Source of the DNA: Agrococcus sediminis
Lineage (GTDB): Bacteria; Actinomycetota; Actinomycetes; Actinomycetales; Microbacteriaceae
Length of the DNA: 64,000 bases
Assembly: GCF_007923295.1 (NCBI RefSeq)
Contig: NZ_VOIR01000011.1
Span: 434,001-498,000 of the forward strand
Reading direction: 5' to 3'
Part shown: piece after piece, positions 52,535-64,000 of the stretch
How the letters are laid out: the number at the start of each line of letters is the position of its first letter
Position numbering within the stretch: position 1 is the stretch's first letter
Made by a program: the position numbers and the translations under genes
Notes under the pieces: model-generated
Told to the model about the DNA's origin: nothing
The model's database searches: none
What the model saw: only the letters and a program-made list of their open reading frames with translations

Positions 52535-53817
52535 CCGGTCTCGCAGCGCGCGTCCGCGGCCGCCGCCGCGTCGCGGTAGCCGCGCCGTTCCCGCTCGCCC
52601 GGTGCGAGGTCGGCCGCGGCGCGGAAGCACGCCGCCGCCTCGGCGTCGCGACCGAGGCGCGCCAGCAGGTCGCCGCGGGCGGCGTGCAGCAGGGGGTGCC
52701 CGTCGAGCGCGGGGCGCAGGCCGTCGAGCGCGTCGAGACCGGCGGCGGCGTCGCCCGCGTTGGCCTGCGCGATCGCGCGGTTCAGCGTCACGTGCGGCGA
52801 GGGGTCGATCCGCTCGAGCACGCGGTACAGCTCGACGACGCGCTCGTGGTCGATCCTCGCGGGGAGCAGCGGGCGCATGTGCTCGGCGGCGATCGCCGCC
52901 TGCACGAGGTGCCTGCCGCCCGGCACCCCGCCCTGCGCGGCCGTCGCGAGCGCGTCGTCGACGAGGGCGAGGCCCTCGGCGGCTGCCTCGGCGTGCCAGA
53001 GGGCGCGGTCCTGCTCGACGAACGGCACGGGCGTGCCGTCGTCGCTCGTGCGCGCCGCGCGCCGCGCGTGCTGCAGCAGCATGAGCGCCAGCAGGCCGTC
53101 GAGCTCAAGGCGCTCGTGGGTGCCCTCCGCCATGAGCGAGCGGCAGAGCCGGGTGAGGCGGATGGCCTCGTCGGCGGCGCTGCCGTCGGCGTCGTCGCCG
53201 GTCGGCTCGGCGTGCGCGATCGCGTACAGCCCGTAGAGCACCTGCCGCACGCCCTCCGCCCTCGCGGGCAGCTCGGCGGGGCCGGGCACGCGGTAGGGGA
53301 TGCCGGCGTGCGCGATCTTGGCGCGCGCCCGCACGAGCCGCTTCTGCATCGCGGCCTCGCCGACGCCGAACAGGCGCGCCAGGCGCTCGATCGAGACGCC
53401 GAGCACGGTGCGCAGGGCGAGCGCCGCGCGAGCGTCGGGCGCGATCGCCGGGTGGCAGGCGGTGAAGACGAGCGCGAGCCGCTCGTCGCCGTGCGGGAAC
53501 GCCGAGCGCTCGGTGGGCTCGTCGTCGAGCGCCGGCTCGGCCGCGAGCCGGGCGGCGGCCCGCTCGGCCGCCCCGCGCGAGCGCAGCAGGTCGATGGCGC
53601 GACGCCGCGCGACGGTGGTGATCCACGCCGCGGGATTGCGGGGCACGCCGTCCTCCGGCCACCGCGCCAGCGCCCGCTCGAGCGCGTCCTGCACGGCGTC
53701 CTCGGCGATCGCCCAGTCGCCCGTCGCGCCGATCACGGTCGCCAGGATGCGGCCGTGCTCCGAGGCGGCGACCGCGCGCACCGCGGCCGCCGCGTGGTCG
53801 GCGCCTAGAACGGCCAC
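52504..53817 (-). CDS. ECF42-type RNA polymerase sigma factor with long C-terminal extension
   Basis: A 437-residue protein. Sigma region 2 contains GDWAIAEDAVQDALERALARW, sigma region 4 contains TVLGVSIERLARLFGVGEAAM. An extension of about 230 residues (DUF6596 and TPR-like helices) ends in ACFRAAADLAPGERE. This is the ECF42 group, which lacks an anti-sigma factor and is paired with DGPF/YCII proteins. The extension is needed for activity in studied members. The GTG at 53817 overlaps the YCII gene by 13 bases, so the pair is coupled. Confidence 0.85.
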   Translation of the reverse strand: MAVLGADHAAAAVRAVAASEHGRILATVIGATGDWAIAEDAVQDALERALARWPEDGVPRNPAAWITTVARRRAIDLLRSRGAAERAAARLAAEPALDDEPTERSAFPHGDERLALVFTACHPAIAPDARAALALRTVLGVSIERLARLFGVGEAAMQKRLVRARAKIAHAGIPYRVPGPAELPARAEGVRQVLYGLYAIAHAEPTGDDADGSAADEAIRLTRLCRSLMAEGTHERLELDGLLALMLLQHARRAARTSDDGTPVPFVEQDRALWHAEAAAEGLALVDDALATAAQGGVPGGRHLVQAAIAAEHMRPLLPARIDHERVVELYRVLERIDPSPHVTLNRAIAQANAGDAAAGLDALDGLRPALDGHPLLHAARGDLLARLGRDAEAAACFRAAADLAPGERERRGYRDAAAAADARCETGQAQSDSAAR

Positions 53818-54134
53818 ACGGGCCGCACCTCGACGCGGCCGAAGCGCGCCATCGGGTGCCGCGCGGCGACCGCGACGGCCTCGTCGAGGTCGTCGGCCTC
53901 GATGATGTCGAAGCCGGCGATCCACTCGCGGCTCTCGGTGAACGGGCCGTCGGTCACGACCGTCTCGCCGCCGCGCACGCGCACGGTCGTCGCGTCCTCG
54001 ACGGGCCGCAGCCGGTCGCCGAGCACGTACTTGCCGTCGGCCTCGAGCGCCTCGACCCACGAGCCGGGGTCGTCGGTGTCGGGGTCGTACGGCTCGCCGT
54101 CGGGATCGGTGCAGATGAACAGCACGTAGCGCAT
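53805..54134 (-). CDS. YCII/DGPF-family protein, partner of ECF42 sigma factor
   Basis: A 109-residue protein. The diagnostic VTDGPFTESREWIAGF motif is near residue 60, with an N-terminal MRYVLFICTD strand. DGPF proteins are conserved partners of ECF42 sigma factors. Their biochemical role is unsettled. GAGGAGGA lies before the ATG at 54134. Confidence 0.88.
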   Translation of the reverse strand: MRYVLFICTDPDGEPYDPDTDDPGSWVEALEADGKYVLGDRLRPVEDATTVRVRGGETVVTDGPFTESREWIAGFDIIEADDLDEAVAVAARHPMARFGRVEVRPVWPF

Positions 54135-54157
54135 GGGTCCTCCTCGTGGTCCGGTGC

Positions 54158-54169
54158 CTTGCATGCAAG
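54158..54169. promoter_or_regulatory. CTTGCATGCAAG palindrome in yciI leader
   Basis: A perfect 12-base palindrome between the putative -10 and the ribosome-binding site of the DGPF/sigma operon. It could be a repressor site or fold in RNA. Confidence 0.35.
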
Positions 54170-54174
54170 TGCAC

Positions 54175-54201
54175 GACGGATGGGCGCGGCCTGGGAGGAC
54201 A
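54175..54201 (-). promoter_or_regulatory. Candidate ECF42 autoregulatory promoter
   Basis: On the minus strand TGTCCT (54201-54196) and CGTC (54178-54175) are separated by 17 bases. ECF42 promoters are described as TGTCGA with CGA/TC, so the match is close in position and partial in sequence. Confidence 0.4.
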
Positions 54202-54223
54202 CCTGGCCGGCCCCGAGTCGGGA

Positions 54224-55648
<1,425 letters not shown>

Positions 55649-55651
55649 TCA

Positions 55652-55657
55652 ATCCTA
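55652..55657 (-). promoter_or_regulatory. -10 hexamer of leaderless argG transcript
   Basis: TAGGAT, TGAGGC, ATG on the minus strand. Confidence 0.6.
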
Positions 55658-55838
55658 CGTTCGGGGCGGATGCGCGCGGTGCCGCCGGTCTCCGCACGCC
55701 CGTCCCGGTCGAGCGATGCTCACGGACACGCCGGGACGCGCCCTCTGGTGACGTTCAGGATCCGGTGCCATGGTGGGGCCTTGGGGGACAACGGACGTTC
55801 CCGGGCCGAGCGCCACGGGCGGCTGGTTGGAGGAAGCG

Positions 55839-56267
55839 ATGCTGCAGGTCGACGAACGACTGGAGATCGACGCCCCGCGCCACGAGGTCTTCCGCATGTG
55901 GACGGACTTCGAGCGCTTCCCGAGCTTCATGACGGGCGTCGAGTCGGTCTTCGCCGAGACGAAGGAGCGGCTGCGCTGGCGCGTCTCGATCGAGGGCGTC
56001 GAGCCGAGCTTCTACGCGCTCATCACCGAGCGGGTGCCCGACCGCCGCATCGCGTGGGTGAGCGTCGACCTCGCCACGATGGGGTGGTGGGGCGACCTCA
56101 CCGACCTCGACGACGGCCGCACCTGCATGATGGTGCGCGTCGTCTGGGCCCCGCGCGGCGACGACCGCGCGCCGGCGGATGCGAAGCCGCTCGACGAGCG
56201 CACCATCCGCTGCGGTCTGCTGCGCTTCCGCACGCTCGTGCAGGAAGCGTTCGAGAAGGCGGCCTAG
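55839..56267 (+). CDS. SRPBCC (START-like) family protein 1
   Basis: A 142-residue helix-grip protein of the polyketide-cyclase/CoxG type. It has DERLEIDAPRHEVFRMWTDF at the start, FPSFMTGVESV near residue 28 and RTLVQEAFEKAA as the last helix. It should bind a hydrophobic ligand. GGAGG precedes the ATG at 55839. It is the first of three consecutive SRPBCC-domain genes. Confidence 0.8.
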   Translation: MLQVDERLEIDAPRHEVFRMWTDFERFPSFMTGVESVFAETKERLRWRVSIEGVEPSFYALITERVPDRRIAWVSVDLATMGWWGDLTDLDDGRTCMMVRVVWAPRGDDRAPADAKPLDERTIRCGLLRFRTLVQEAFEKAA

Positions 56268-56301
56268 CCTGCCTCCACCACCCAACGAGAGGAGCATCAC
56301 C

Positions 56302-56784
56302 ATGCCCCAGGTCACCGACAGCATCGACGTCAAGGCGCCGATCAGCGCCGTGTACGCGCTCTGGACCCAGTTCGAGGACTTCCCGAAGTTCATGAGCGGG
56401 GTCGAGTCCATCACGCAGCAGACCGACGACCGCCTCCACTGGGTCGTGTCGATCGCCGGGGTCGAGCGCGAGTTCGACGCCGAGATCACCGAGCAGCACA
56501 TGGACGAGCGCGTCGCGTGGCGCAGCCTCGACGGCGAGACGCACGCGGGCGTCGTCACCTTCCACCGCATCGACGACGACACCACTCGTGTCAACGTGCA
56601 GATCGACTGGAAGCCGCAGGGCATCGTCGAGCAGGCCGGCGCGCTGCTCCAGGTCGACGACATCCAGATCGGCCACGACCTCAAGCGCTTCAAGGAGCTC
56701 GCCGAGGCGGCCCCGGCCCGTCACGCCGCGGAGAAGGGCTGGGAGGGCGACATCGAGCGCCCCGCCGACAGCTCGGGCCTCTAG
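56302..56784 (+). CDS. SRPBCC (START-like) family protein 2
   Basis: A 160-residue paralogue of the gene before it (APISAVYALWTQFEDFPKFM matches the same place). It has the family motif GVVTFHRIDDDTTRVNVQ and a helical end with DIQIGHDLKRFKELAE. GAGAGGAG upstream. The 34-base gap makes an operon with its neighbour likely. Confidence 0.82.
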   Translation: MPQVTDSIDVKAPISAVYALWTQFEDFPKFMSGVESITQQTDDRLHWVVSIAGVEREFDAEITEQHMDERVAWRSLDGETHAGVVTFHRIDDDTTRVNVQIDWKPQGIVEQAGALLQVDDIQIGHDLKRFKELAEAAPARHAAEKGWEGDIERPADSSGL

Positions 56785-56853
56785 CCCCACGGGCGCCCGG
56801 CGCCCACCTCGTCGAGCCTGTGCTCCGCCGCGCGGATGCACAGGCTCGACGCG

Positions 56854-56859
56854 TACCGT
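56854..56859 (+). promoter_or_regulatory. -10 hexamer of leaderless transcript (gene 56866-58221)
   Basis: TACCGT, GCGGCC, ATG at 56866. It argues for this start rather than the in-frame ATG at 56836. Confidence 0.55.
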
Positions 56860-56865
56860 GCGGCC

Positions 56866-58221
56866 ATGGGCATCGAGCACTCCAGCACGGTCGACGCGGG
56901 CGTCGACGAGGTCTTCGCCTGGCACGAGCGCCCCGGTGCCTTCCCGCGGATGCTGCCGCCGTGGATGCCCGGCCGCGTGCAGCGCGAGGCGGAGTCGCTC
57001 GCCGATGGGCGCGCCGAGCTCGCGCTCCCGGGCGGGCTGGTCTGGGTCGCGCAGCACGACCCCGCCGGCTACGTGCCCGGCCGCGCGTTCGTCGACGAGC
57101 GCGTGCCCGACGGCCTCGCCTCGATGCCGCTCGGGCCCATCCGCTGGCGTCACGAGCACCGCTTCGAGCCGGTCGAGACCGCCTCCGGCACCGGCACGCG
57201 CGTGATCGACGCCGTCGACACCCAGGTCGGCTCGCGCGCGCTCCGTCCGATGTTCGTCTACCGCCACCGCCAGCTCGCCGACGACCTCGCGGCCCACGCC
57301 GCCGCCGCGGCCGCGCCCATGACGGTCGCCGTCACCGGCGCATCCGGCCTCATCGGCACACAGCTGACCGCGTTCCTCACGACCGGCGGCCACGAGGTCG
57401 TGCGGCTCGTGCGCCACGAGCCGGGCGCGGGGGAGCGGCGGTGGGATCCGGATGCGCCGGCGCCCGACCTGCTCGAGGGGGTCGACGCGGTCGTGCACCT
57501 CGCGGGCGCCTCGATCTTCGGCCGCTTCGGCGACGAGCACCGGCAGCGCATCCGCGACAGCCGCATCGGGCCGACGCGCAGGCTCGCCGAGCGCGCCGCC
57601 TCCGCCGGCGTGCGGGTCTTCGTGAGCGCGTCCGGGATCGGCCGCTACGGCGTCGACCGCGGCGATGAGCCGCTGACCGAGGGCAGCAGCGCGGGAGACG
57701 ACTTCCTCGCGCGCGTCGTCGTCGACTGGGAGGCCGAGACGCAGCCCGCCGCCGACGCGGGCGTGCGCACCGTGCAGGTGCGCACCGGGCTCGTGCAGAC
57801 GCCGCGCGGCGGCGTGCTCATGGTGCTGCGGCCGCTCTACGAGGCGGGGCTCGGCGGCCCGCTCGCGGGCGGCGAGCACTGGCAGTCGTGGATCGACCTC
57901 GACGACCTCGTCGACGTCTACCACCGCGCGCTCGTCGACGAGCGGCTCTCGGGGCCGGTCAACGCCGTCGCGCCCGAGCCCGTGCAGCAGGGCGAGTACG
58001 CCCGCACGCTCGCGCGCGTGCTGCACCGGCCGGCGCTGCTGCCGACGCCGGCCCTCGGGCCGCGCGTGGTGCTCGGCGAGCAGGGCATGCGCGAGCTCGC
58101 GCTCGCCGACCAGCGCGTGGTGCCCGAGCGGCTGCAGGAGCTCGGGCACCGCTTCCGCCGGCCGCAGCTCGAGCAGTCGCTGCGCCACCAGCTCGGGCGC
58201 ATGCGCGAGGCCGGCAGGTAG
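56866..58221 (+). CDS. TIGR01777 epimerase-like protein fused to an N-terminal SRPBCC domain
   Basis: A 451-residue protein. Residues 1-150 are a SRPBCC domain (HSSTVDAGVDEVFAWHERPG). Residues 155-450 are an extended-SDR domain with the nucleotide motif VAVTGASGLIGTQLTAFL, VVHLAGASIFGRF, SASGIGRYG and the C-terminal DUF1731-like region (LGEQGMRELALADQRVVPERL). TIGR01777 proteins (YfcH, SulA-like) have unclear function. The fusion places a ligand-binding fold on the enzyme and echoes the two free SRPBCC proteins just upstream. Confidence 0.85.
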   Translation: MGIEHSSTVDAGVDEVFAWHERPGAFPRMLPPWMPGRVQREAESLADGRAELALPGGLVWVAQHDPAGYVPGRAFVDERVPDGLASMPLGPIRWRHEHRFEPVETASGTGTRVIDAVDTQVGSRALRPMFVYRHRQLADDLAAHAAAAAAPMTVAVTGASGLIGTQLTAFLTTGGHEVVRLVRHEPGAGERRWDPDAPAPDLLEGVDAVVHLAGASIFGRFGDEHRQRIRDSRIGPTRRLAERAASAGVRVFVSASGIGRYGVDRGDEPLTEGSSAGDDFLARVVVDWEAETQPAADAGVRTVQVRTGLVQTPRGGVLMVLRPLYEAGLGGPLAGGEHWQSWIDLDDLVDVYHRALVDERLSGPVNAVAPEPVQQGEYARTLARVLHRPALLPTPALGPRVVLGEQGMRELALADQRVVPERLQELGHRFRRPQLEQSLRHQLGRMREAGR

Positions 58222-58267
58222 CGCGGCGCTCCCGGCGGCGCGGTGCAGACCGCACCGAGCTCGATCG

Positions 58268-58762
58268 TCAGCGCTCCCGCGCGACCGTGTCGGCGAAGCC
58301 GGCCGCGCGCATCCGCAGCTCGTCGATGCGCCGCAGCCGCGCGGCCTCGAGGTCGTAGCCCTCGTAGGCGAGCGGCGGCAGCCGACGCACGTTCTGCGAG
58401 CACTCGAATTCCTCGCACACGAGCGTGCCGGCGGTGTCGCCGCTGCGGCCCGCCGCGCCGGCGCGCTTGGCGCTGTAGAAGACGACGTCGTTCGGCAGGC
58501 GCACGTCCTGGCACCAGGTGCACTGCGCGCGGGCGCGCGGCGCGGCGTCGGCGCGGCGCAGCAGCACGCCGACCGGGTGGCCGTCGAGCGTCGGCAGGAT
58601 GACGTAGGCACGGCGCGCGATCTTCGGGTCGCGCCACCCGAGGTAGTCGAGCGAGCCCCAGTCGGCGTCGTCGAACCAGTCGGGCAGGGTGATGCTGGAG
58701 ACCTCTTTGCGGCTCGCGTTCACGAACGCGCCGCGGAGGTCCTGGGCGGTGATGGCCAGCAT
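58268..58762 (-). CDS. FBP-domain (FusB/FusC-like, EF-G-binding) protein
   Basis: A 164-residue protein. The N-terminal helices contain MLAITAQDLRGAFVNASRKE, and a C-terminal zinc-binding fold has CTWCQDVRLP and CEEFECSQNVRR (four Cys). FusB-type proteins bind elongation factor G and release it from stalled ribosomes, giving fusidic-acid resistance; the role of actinobacterial homologues is not established. A palindrome overlaps its ribosome-binding site. Confidence 0.8.
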   Translation of the reverse strand: MLAITAQDLRGAFVNASRKEVSSITLPDWFDDADWGSLDYLGWRDPKIARRAYVILPTLDGHPVGVLLRRADAAPRARAQCTWCQDVRLPNDVVFYSAKRAGAAGRSGDTAGTLVCEEFECSQNVRRLPPLAYEGYDLEAARLRRIDELRMRAAGFADTVARER

Positions 58763-58770
58763 GAGGGATC

Positions 58771-58784
58771 GCCTCTCGAGAGGC
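58771..58784. promoter_or_regulatory. GCCTCTCGAGAGGC palindrome over FBP gene ribosome-binding site
   Basis: A perfect 14-base palindrome located 9-22 bases before the ATG at 58762. The AGAGG that would serve as ribosome-binding site lies in its second arm, so it could be an operator or a site hiding the ribosome-binding site. Confidence 0.4.
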
Positions 58785-59049
58785 CGGCGAGCGCTGCGGT
58801 CGTCGGCGGATGGGTGTGGGAGGGCACGGCGGGACGGCCCTTCCCGGGAGGGCGGTCGACCGCGGCGCCGCGAGCCGGTCGGCGCGGGAGCGCGTTCCGG
58901 GCGCGGCTGCTACCTGCCGCCGGCGGGGGTGCCGCCGACGACCTCCTCACGCCGCACGGGCGTCGCTGCTGCGGAGCTCACGTCCCCAGGGTACGCGCGT
59001 GCTCGGCTGCCGGGCTCGGCGGCTGACCGGTCCCGCTCCTCCCGCTCGA

Positions 59050-59055
59050 TAGGGT
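59050..59055 (+). promoter_or_regulatory. -10 hexamer of purA
   Basis: TAGGGT about 33 bases before the ATG. Unlike the leaderless genes, purA has a leader of about 27 bases with a GAAGG ribosome-binding site. Confidence 0.5.
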
Positions 59056-59088
59056 GGGGTGTACGCGAACCCGTCGAAGGGATGCCCC

Positions 59089-60375
<1,287 letters not shown>

Positions 60376-60423
60376 CGCGGCCGCGGCGGGCCGCAACGGC
60401 CCCGCGCTGGCGTGGGCCCCACT

Positions 60424-60481
60424 GGGGCGGATGCGCCCGACCGGGGCCGGCGCGCCGTGCCCGCTCGGGCGCATCCGCCCC
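60424..60481. terminator. 17-bp perfect inverted repeat between purA and gdhA
   Basis: GGGGCGGATGCGCCCGA (60424-60440) and TCGGGCGCATCCGCCCC (60465-60481) flank a 24-base GC-rich loop. It is placed between convergent genes, 49 bases after purA and 19 bases past the gdhA stop, so it should terminate both. The stem contains the recurrent word GCGGATGC. Confidence 0.75.
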
Positions 60482-60499
60482 GCTCGCCACGAGGAGCGG

Positions 60500-62507
<2,008 letters not shown>

Positions 62508-62566
62508 GCGCGCATGCTCGCACGCGGCGGCGGACCGGGCAACCGCCCTCCGGCCAGAATGGGCAC

Positions 62567-63157
62567 GTGAGCATCCTCGAACGACCCGTCCTGACGCATC
62601 CGCTCGTCTCGCTCGAGCCCCTGTCGCACGACCACGCCCCGGCGCTCGCCGAGGCGGCCGCCGAGGGGGATCTGTGGCAGCGGGCCTGGTACACGTCGGT
62701 GCCCGAGCCGGAGGGCGTCGCGGCCGAGATCGACCGGCGCCTCCGGCTGCTCGCGGCAGGTTCGATGGCGCCGTGGGCGATCGTCGTCGACGGCCGAGCA
62801 GTCGGCATGACGACCTACATGCACATCGATGCCGCGACGCCGCGCGTGGAGATCGGCTCCACGTGGATGGCGCCGTCGGTGCAGGGCACGGGCGTCAACC
62901 CCGCGAGCAAGCTGCTGCTGCTCGAGCGCGCCTTCGATGTGCTCGGATGCGTCGCGGTCGAGTTCCGCACGTCGTGGCACAACCGCCAGTCGCGCGATGC
63001 GATCGAGCGGCTGGGCGCGAAGCGCGACGGCGTGCTGCGCAGCCATGAGGTCGTCAAGGGCTCGCTGCGCGACGTGGTCGTCTACTCGATCATCGAGCCC
63101 GAGTGGCCCGGCGTGCGGCGCGGGCTCGAGGCGCGGCTGCGCTGGCGCGCGAATTAG
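62567..63157 (+). CDS. GNAT-family N-acetyltransferase (RimJ-like)
   Basis: A 196-residue acetyltransferase. It starts LERPVLTHPLVSLEPLSHDH and has beta-strand/motif A VEIGSTWMAPSVQGTGVNPA (acetyl-CoA loop) and motif B AVEFRTSWHNRQSRDAIERLG. It resembles RimJ/RimL-type amine acetyltransferases. GTG at 62567, six bases after CAGAAT, which may be a leaderless -10. Its stop codon lies inside the -10 of the next gene. Confidence 0.82.
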   Translation: MSILERPVLTHPLVSLEPLSHDHAPALAEAAAEGDLWQRAWYTSVPEPEGVAAEIDRRLRLLAAGSMAPWAIVVDGRAVGMTTYMHIDAATPRVEIGSTWMAPSVQGTGVNPASKLLLLERAFDVLGCVAVEFRTSWHNRQSRDAIERLGAKRDGVLRSHEVVKGSLRDVVVYSIIEPEWPGVRRGLEARLRWRAN

Positions 63158-63160
63158 GCT
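63155..63160 (+). promoter_or_regulatory. -10 hexamer of leaderless chorismate mutase transcript
   Basis: TAGGCT, GGAGGC, ATG at 63167. The first three bases are also the stop codon of the upstream acetyltransferase gene. Confidence 0.55.
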
Positions 63161-63166
63161 GGAGGC

Positions 63167-63457
63167 ATGAGCTCTCCCGACGACCAGCTGCAGCGCCTGC
63201 GACGCTCCATCGACAACGTCGACGCGGTGCTCATCCACACGCTGGCCGAGCGCTTCAAGCTGACGCAGGCGGTCGGCGAGCTGAAGGCGGAGCACGGGAT
63301 GCCGCCGTCCGACCCCTCGCGGGAGGCGACGCAGATCGCGCGTCTGCGCCGGCTCGCCGAGGACGCCGAGCTCGACCCCGAGTTCGCGCAGAAGTTCATC
63401 ACCTTCGTGATCGCCGAGGTCATCCACCACCACGAGCGGATCGCGGGCGCCGAGTAG
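63167..63457 (+). CDS. Chorismate mutase, AroQ type
   Basis: A 96-residue all-helical protein. Catalytic residues are in DQLQRLRRSIDNVDAVLIHTL (first Arg), ERFKLTQAVGELKAEHG (Lys), REATQIARLRRLAEDA and FITFVIAEVIHHHE. It rearranges chorismate to prephenate for Phe and Tyr synthesis. It is a stand-alone single domain without prephenate dehydratase. Confidence 0.9.
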   Translation: MSSPDDQLQRLRRSIDNVDAVLIHTLAERFKLTQAVGELKAEHGMPPSDPSREATQIARLRRLAEDAELDPEFAQKFITFVIAEVIHHHERIAGAE

Positions 63458-63475
63458 GCAGCCGCCCGAGCGGCG

Positions 63476-63946
63476 CTACGCGCGGGAGCGCGCCTCCGCG
63501 GCCGCGGCGATGTCGTCGAGGTCCTGCTGCATCGCCTTCCGCGTCACGGCCAGCCCGAGGCGGGCGGTGAGCTTGGCGGCCAGGCGCTGCGCCCACGACG
63601 GCGTCTCGGACGTGCCGCTGAAGCGCGTCCGCAGCAGCGTGCCCCCGCCCACCGGCTCGAGCGTGAACTCGGTGCGGTAGCGCATGCCGTGCGCCTCGGC
63701 GGCGACCATCGTGGATCGTCCGGGGTCGATGCCGACGACCTCCAGCTCCTCGGTCGCCTCGCGGCCCATCATCGTGCGCGTCTCGCGCCAGCGGGTGCCG
63801 ATCGTGTAGCCGGAGCCCGCGAGCCGCTCGACCTTCGTCACGCCCGACAGCACCGTCGGCGCGGCGTCGAGATCCGTGAGCACCTGCCACACCGCATCCG
63901 TCGGCGCGTCGATCGACCGCTCCAGGGTCAGCACCACGTCGCTCAT
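63476..63946 (-). CDS. SRPBCC (polyketide cyclase/START-like) protein
   Basis: A 156-residue helix-grip protein. It opens with LTLERSIDAPTDAVWQVLTD and has SGYTIGTRWRETRTMMGRE near residue 45 and GGTLLRTRFSGTSETPSW near 100. It is the fourth SRPBCC domain in this 8-kb stretch. Its ATG overlaps the stop of the gene upstream (ATGA), so the two are coupled. Confidence 0.8.
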   Translation of the reverse strand: MSDVVLTLERSIDAPTDAVWQVLTDLDAAPTVLSGVTKVERLAGSGYTIGTRWRETRTMMGREATEELEVVGIDPGRSTMVAAEAHGMRYRTEFTLEPVGGGTLLRTRFSGTSETPSWAQRLAAKLTARLGLAVTRKAMQQDLDDIAAAAEARSRA

Positions 63947-64000
63947 GCGGGCGGCCAGACGCCGATGACGAGCGCCATCGCGGTGAGCACGAGCACCTCG
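63943..64000 (-). CDS. C-terminal end of a membrane protein (cut by window edge)
   Basis: Only the last 18 residues are visible, EVLVLTAMALVIGVWPPA, a hydrophobic helix and short tail. The stop overlaps the start of the SRPBCC gene. The family cannot be named. Confidence 0.5.
   Translation of the reverse strand, partial: EVLVLTAMALVIGVWPPA

Larger units (their letters stand above)
58763..59088. other. Divergent intergenic region, FBP gene / purA
   Basis: 326 bases without a supported gene. It holds the 14-base palindrome at its left end and the purA promoter at its right end (TAGGGT at 59050-59055). The middle is extremely GC-rich with several short self-complementary stretches. No riboswitch or PurR-like site was recognised. 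Confidence 0.6.

Noticed and set aside
55770-55838. Start of SRPBCC gene at the ATG at 55770
   Set aside because: The added 23 residues match nothing in the family, and GGAGG lies just before the ATG at 55839.
58763-59088. Riboswitch or purine regulator site before purA
   Set aside because: No known purine riboswitch core or PurR box could be recognised, only generic GC-rich stems.

Overview
The window is very GC-rich, densely coded actinobacterial DNA. Gene content and style point to the Microbacteriaceae, possibly an Agrococcus-like species. The pointers are a DUF6421 protein, a DUF3516 helicase, a full-length Lhr helicase, mycothiol-type DinB/maleylpyruvate-isomerase folds, many leaderless promoters and a giant LPXTG cell-wall protein. 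The genus is inference only. No rRNA, tRNA, CRISPR array, prophage or insertion sequence was found.

Layout. Positions 1-3700 hold a cut-off M18 aminopeptidase, small membrane proteins and an unusual zinc-finger SDR protein, all on the minus strand. Positions 3774-4862 hold a two-gene HTH/PIN toxin-antitoxin module with a more AT-rich promoter. A DUF3516 helicase follows. Positions 7645-13456 form a catabolic locus: an M20 amidase, a YtcJ-like amidohydrolase, a divergent PucR regulator and an MHS-type transporter. Its two promoter regions share sequence words at identical spacing. Positions 13543-20050 carry a deazaflavin-dependent reductase, short-chain oxidoreductases, two tandem GT1 glycosyltransferases and a DUF6421 protein. 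Positions 20344-29632 hold exonuclease III, pyrE, an AEC transporter, a TetR regulator with a clear operator, a flavin monooxygenase and a NagD-like phosphatase.

Positions 29848-43005 are one gene for a 4385-residue secreted, sortase-anchored protein with 34 tandem DUF11/DUF7507-type domains. Twelve of these domains form six alternating two-domain units. Next come a TrmH-family methyltransferase, Nei2 and Lhr. A translationally coupled operon follows (acyl-CoA dehydrogenase-like, PIG-L deacetylase fused to a methyltransferase, GT2 glycosyltransferase) that may build an uncharacterised small molecule or glycolipid. After it lie an ECF42-type sigma factor with its DGPF/YCII partner, argG, three adjacent SRPBCC-domain genes, an FBP-domain protein, purA, gdhA, a GNAT enzyme, chorismate mutase and another SRPBCC protein.

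The most unusual non-coding features are three things. First, a 71-bp nested palindrome occurs three times next to gene 3' ends. Second, at least fourteen genes have a TANNNT hexamer exactly 6-7 bases before the start codon, which implies leaderless mRNAs. Third, the word GCGGATGC/GCATCCGC recurs in coding, repeat and terminator sequences.
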